From: an uncultured bacterium
GTDB lineage: Bacteria; Actinomycetota; Coriobacteriia; Coriobacteriales; Atopobiaceae
DNA: 53,337 nucleotides
Reading direction: 5' to 3'
Assembly (NCBI GenBank): GCA_905215465.1
Contig: CAJMPT010000011.1
Location: 1-53,337 of the forward strand
Position 1 is the stretch's first letter. Each line of letters begins with the position of its first letter. This document shows, piece after piece, positions 50,706 to 53,337 of this stretch. Position numbers and translations under genes: made by a program. The notes under the pieces are model-generated. The model was given only the letters and a program-made list of their open reading frames with translations. It did no database searches and was not told where the DNA came from.

Positions 50706-51668
50706 TTACTGTCCGCTCTTCGCGAGCGCCTGCTCGATTAGCTTGTTGAGCGCATCACGCTGCTCGGCAGAGTTGATGCCGCCCATGATCGGCTCTCCCA
50801 CGATGTTGCCATCCTGGTCGATCACGTAGGTGGTCGGGAAAGAGTACAGGTTGGAGGTGAACTTTCCGGCCTCGCTATCCGACTTAAACCAGATATTCTT
50901 GTACGTTATGCCCTTCTTGCTCAGCACGTCTTTTGCATTTTCAATCTCATCCTTGTTGCCATCGAGCGTAAAGGAATTGACGCCCACGACCTGGCCGCCC
51001 TTTGCGGCAAGCTCCTTGTTGAGCTCTTCCAGGTCGCCCAGCTCGCCCACGCACGGCTTGCAGGTGGTAAACCAGAAGTTCATGACGGTGACCTTGTTCT
51101 TGGAGAACAGCTCGTCGCTGTTTACATCGTTGCCGTCCAAGTCCTTGCCCTTAAAGCTGGGGAACTTCGTCTCCCCGCTCTCGCCGTTGGTCATACCCGC
51201 GGTCGAGGCATCAACGCTCTCCCCCTCGCCGGGCGTGCTGCCACATCCGGGGAACTCCTTCTCCAGCGCCATGAGCTTGTCCTCGATCTCCTTGACCTGC
51301 TGCGCGCCGGCCTTAAGCGTCTTAAGCTCGTCAGCCGCAAACTGATCCTTGGCGCCCTCGATGGTATCGAGCAAGAAGTCACCGTAGTTCTTGCCGTCCT
51401 CAATCATGGGGGTGTCTTTGTTGGCCGCAAGGAACACCTTTTCCCATAGGGCGTTATCGCTCGCAAAGATCTCGTTTTCCTTTTGCAGCAGCTGCTGATA
51501 CAGCTCGGCCGCCTCCTCGGCACTTGACGGCTTTTGCGCTATGAGCTCGGCAATCTGCGCATCGCCGCTCGTAGCATCCTTCGCGTCGCCCTTGGGGGCA
51601 GAGCACGCCGCGAGAGTCAGCGCCAGCACGGGCAGCATCAACAGAGCCGCAATTTTTGACAGTTTCAT
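50706..51668 (-). CDS. TlpA-type thioredoxin-fold lipoprotein
   Basis: A 320-residue exported protein. The signal peptide ends in a lipobox (LALTLAAC, Cys22), so it is anchored outside the membrane. Residues 30-140 are charged and helical, then a low-complexity linker, then the thioredoxin domain with the active-site CKPC at 203-206 (FWFTTCKPCVGEL) and the cis-Pro loop FPTTYVID. It would transfer reducing power to exported proteins. It is the last gene of the CXXC/ferredoxin/TlpA operon; the membrane partner is presumably the NapH-like protein. Confidence 0.92.
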   Translation of the reverse strand: MKLSKIAALLMLPVLALTLAACSAPKGDAKDATSGDAQIAELIAQKPSSAEEAAELYQQLLQKENEIFASDNALWEKVFLAANKDTPMIEDGKNYGDFLLDTIEGAKDQFAADELKTLKAGAQQVKEIEDKLMALEKEFPGCGSTPGEGESVDASTAGMTNGESGETKFPSFKGKDLDGNDVNSDELFSKNKVTVMNFWFTTCKPCVGELGDLEELNKELAAKGGQVVGVNSFTLDGNKDEIENAKDVLSKKGITYKNIWFKSDSEAGKFTSNLYSFPTTYVIDQDGNIVGEPIMGGINSAEQRDALNKLIEQALAKSGQ

Positions 51669-51703
51669 GGTTCCTCCGTTTATATCGAAACTTATATAGG
51701 TAC

Positions 51704-52615
51704 CTATTTGTTTTCGCAGGCTTGCGTGGACTGCGCGGGTTTGTCGCCCGTCACACCCAGCCCATAGCGAAAGCTAATAGCATCGACGGGGCACGCGCCC
51801 ACGCATTTGCCGCAACGAATGCACTCGGCATGGTCGGGCGTACGCGTAACGTCCACGTCCATCTGGCACACCCTGGCGCACTTGCCGCACGAGACGCATT
51901 TACAATGATCGACCCGAATCCCCAGCAAAGACACCTTGTTCATGAGCGCATAAAACGCACCGAGGGGGCAAATCCATTTGCAGAAGGGGCGGTAGAACAG
52001 CACGCTCAGCACCGCAACCACAATGAGGATCGCGAGCTTCCAGGAAAAGAGCTTTCCCAGCGCGGAGCGGATTCCCACGTTCATGATGGACAGCGGAATC
52101 GCGCCCTCGAGCACACCCTGCGGGCAGATGTACTTGCAAAAGAACGGGTCGCCCATGCCCACATCGTTGACTACCAGAACGGGCAGTAGCACCACGGCAA
52201 ACAGCAGCACGGCGTACTTGATGTACGTGAGCGGCTTGAGCTTTTTCGTCGAGAGCTTTTTGCCGGGAATCTTATGCAGAAGCTCTTGCAGCCATCCAAA
52301 CGGGCATAAAAAGCCGCATACAAAACGTCCCAGCAGTACGCCGATCAGAATGAGCGTTCCGGTGACGTAATACGAAAAGCTAAACTTAGACGAGCCCACC
52401 ACCGACTGAAACGACCCGATGGGGCACGCACCCGAGGCCGCCGGACACGAGTAGCAGTTGAGGCCCGGCACGCAGACGGCTTTGCCCGCTCCCTGGTAGA
52501 TACCGCCCTTGGCAAAGTTAGGCAGGTGAATATTGGTCGCAAGCGTCGCCGCCGCCTGAATCAATCCGCGAAATCTCGCCAAAAGATGCGATGCAGTGTT
52601 TTTTCTTTTATCCAA
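51704..52615 (-). CDS. NapH-like membrane protein with 4Fe-4S ferredoxin domain
   Basis: A 303-residue protein. TTG 52615 (LDKRKNTASHLLARF) has GGAG upstream and overlaps the preceding stop; no ATG fits. It has about four to five membrane helices with conserved Cys-rich loops (CGFLCPFGWLQELLHKIPGK; CKYICPQGVLEG; CKWICPLGAFYALMNK) and a C-terminal two-cluster ferredoxin (CVSCGKCARVCQMDVDV; CIRCGKCVGACPVDAI). Such NapH/CcdA-replacing proteins carry electrons from cytoplasmic donors across the membrane to exported thioredoxin-like partners such as the TlpA protein next to it. Confidence 0.88.
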   Translation of the reverse strand: MDKRKNTASHLLARFRGLIQAAATLATNIHLPNFAKGGIYQGAGKAVCVPGLNCYSCPAASGACPIGSFQSVVGSSKFSFSYYVTGTLILIGVLLGRFVCGFLCPFGWLQELLHKIPGKKLSTKKLKPLTYIKYAVLLFAVVLLPVLVVNDVGMGDPFFCKYICPQGVLEGAIPLSIMNVGIRSALGKLFSWKLAILIVVAVLSVLFYRPFCKWICPLGAFYALMNKVSLLGIRVDHCKCVSCGKCARVCQMDVDVTRTPDHAECIRCGKCVGACPVDAISFRYGLGVTGDKPAQSTQACENK

Positions 52616-52754
52616 TTCCGATACACTCCAAGCAAAGCCTGATTGCCTTGGCCAGCACGGCATCTGCCTCGCCGCGCATAACGCCAAAGCACACCATGGC
52701 TACCCCAACGATCAGCAAAGCCACCTGCGCCACAGGCTTAATCGCTTTGAACAA
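52608..52754 (-). CDS. CD1871A-family small CXXC membrane protein
   Basis: A 48-residue protein read from TTG 52754, which follows AAAGGAG; an in-frame ATG exists at 52784. One membrane helix (PVAQVALLIVGVAMVCFGVM) and the exact C-terminal family mark CLECIGIG with a CxxC pair. Members of this tiny family stand before 4Fe-4S (NapH-like) and TlpA genes, as here. Its stop overlaps the start of the ferredoxin gene (TTGGATAA). It is likely a redox shuttle within the same complex. Confidence 0.82.
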   Translation of the reverse strand: MFKAIKPVAQVALLIVGVAMVCFGVMRGEADAVLAKAIRLCLECIGIG

Positions 52755-52843
52755 TCTGACCACTCCTTTCGTTTCGCGACCCATTGGACCATACCGACTA
52801 TAAAATCCGTGTTAAGCGCGAATGACTATGCAAGGAGAACGTT

Positions 52844-53337
52844 ATGCGCATCTTGGTCGTCGAGGACGAGCGGGCGCTGTGCGATGCAATCGCACGCAGC
52901 CTGCGCAACTTGGCCTATAGCGTCGACTGCTGCTACGACGGGCAGCAGGCCCTCGACCTGCTCGATGTCGAGACCTTCGATCTTGTCGTGCTCGACCTCA
53001 ATCTCCCCCGTGTCGACGGCATGACCGTGCTCAGGCAACTTAGAAATACCGATTGCGAGACCAAAGTACTCGTGCTCTCGGCACGTGGCGAGGTCGCCGA
53101 CAAGGTGGCGGGGCTCGATGCCGGCGCCAACGACTACCTCACCAAGCCGTTCCACCTTGACGAGCTGGCGGCACGCATCCGCAGTCTCACGCTTAGGCGC
53201 TTTACGCAAAGCGATGTTGTCCTCACCTGTGGATCGTTGAGCTTTGATACCAAGGCGCGCCTCGCCTCCGTGGGCGACGTGCCCCTATCCCTCACGCGCA
53301 AGGAGACCGGCATCTTGGAATACCTGATGCTTAACCA
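52844..53337 (+). CDS. OmpR/PhoB-family response regulator, 5' part
   Basis: The first ~164 codons are in the window; the gene runs off the right end. Receiver domain with acidic pocket Glu7-Asp8, phospho-acceptor Asp51 (VVLDLNLPRVDGM), Ser79 and Lys101 (YLTKPF). After residue ~122 the winged-helix domain begins (LTRKETGILEYLML). AAGGAGAA precedes ATG 52844. It is divergent from the CXXC/ferredoxin/TlpA operon and may control it; a histidine kinase probably follows outside the window. Confidence 0.95.
   Translation, partial: MRILVVEDERALCDAIARSLRNLAYSVDCCYDGQQALDLLDVETFDLVVLDLNLPRVDGMTVLRQLRNTDCETKVLVLSARGEVADKVAGLDAGANDYLTKPFHLDELAARIRSLTLRRFTQSDVVLTCGSLSFDTKARLASVGDVPLSLTRKETGILEYLMLN

Overview
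The window is about 53 kb of GC-rich, densely coded bacterial chromosome. Gene content points to an anaerobic actinobacterium of class Coriobacteriia, probably an Olsenella-like member of the Atopobiaceae: pyruvate formate-lyase, a PPi-type phosphofructokinase, a eukaryotic-type NADP-isocitrate dehydrogenase, a one-chain Fe-S serine dehydratase and a CD1871A/NapH-like/TlpA redox cluster. The taxon is inferred from gene content and composition, not from a marker gene.

Region 1 (1-25 kb) is core genome: the end of pflB, rRNA maturation genes (rlmH, yhbY, rsmJ), a flavodoxin, a CPA1 antiporter, ung, a class I glutamine amidotransferase, an unknown 412-residue protein behind a LexA-box-like palindrome, prfC, a nitroreductase and icd. 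A pantothenate operon follows (panB, panC, a DUF2520 reductase, panD), then a 3-hydroxyacyl-CoA dehydrogenase, eno, a PPi-PFK, an ArsC/Spx-like protein with a hotdog thioesterase, a Ca2+-type P-ATPase, an orphan TraG/VirD4-like ATPase and clpP.

Region 2 (about 25.4-39.5 kb) is an acquired island. It opens with 21-bp tandem repeats and an IS256-family remnant. The core is a phase-variable type I restriction-modification locus: RHH protein, GIY-YIG/DUF4357 protein, hsdM and hsdS1 on the plus strand, converging on hsdR, hsdS2 and a tyrosine recombinase on the minus strand, plus a third, start-less hsdS3 beyond hsdR. All three S genes are half-length with one target-recognition domain. They share a 5' repeat and a 3' repeat. 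The recombinase lies alone between two inverted 29-bp copies of the 3' repeat, so its gene can flip and would be read downstream of either the hsdM-hsdS1 or the hsdR-hsdS2 unit. As read here, no hsdS has both a good start and the C-terminal conserved helix. The island continues with an unknown 373-residue protein directly behind an ISL3-family transposase. The nine-base motif GGCGAGAAG, found 20 times elsewhere in the window, is absent from the island.

Region 3 (39.5-53.3 kb) returns to core genes: proC, a Phd/ParE toxin-antitoxin pair set between two long palindromes, a dihydrouridine synthase, an EamA transporter, a compact UvrA paralogue and sdaA. A decayed stretch follows (47.75-50.5 kb) with diverged 34-bp repeats, gene remnants, a BAAT-like hydrolase, a piece resembling the 3' end of guaA (a common island attachment site) and a frameshifted CPBP protease. 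The window ends with a small CXXC protein / NapH-like ferredoxin / TlpA lipoprotein operon and the start of an OmpR-type response regulator.
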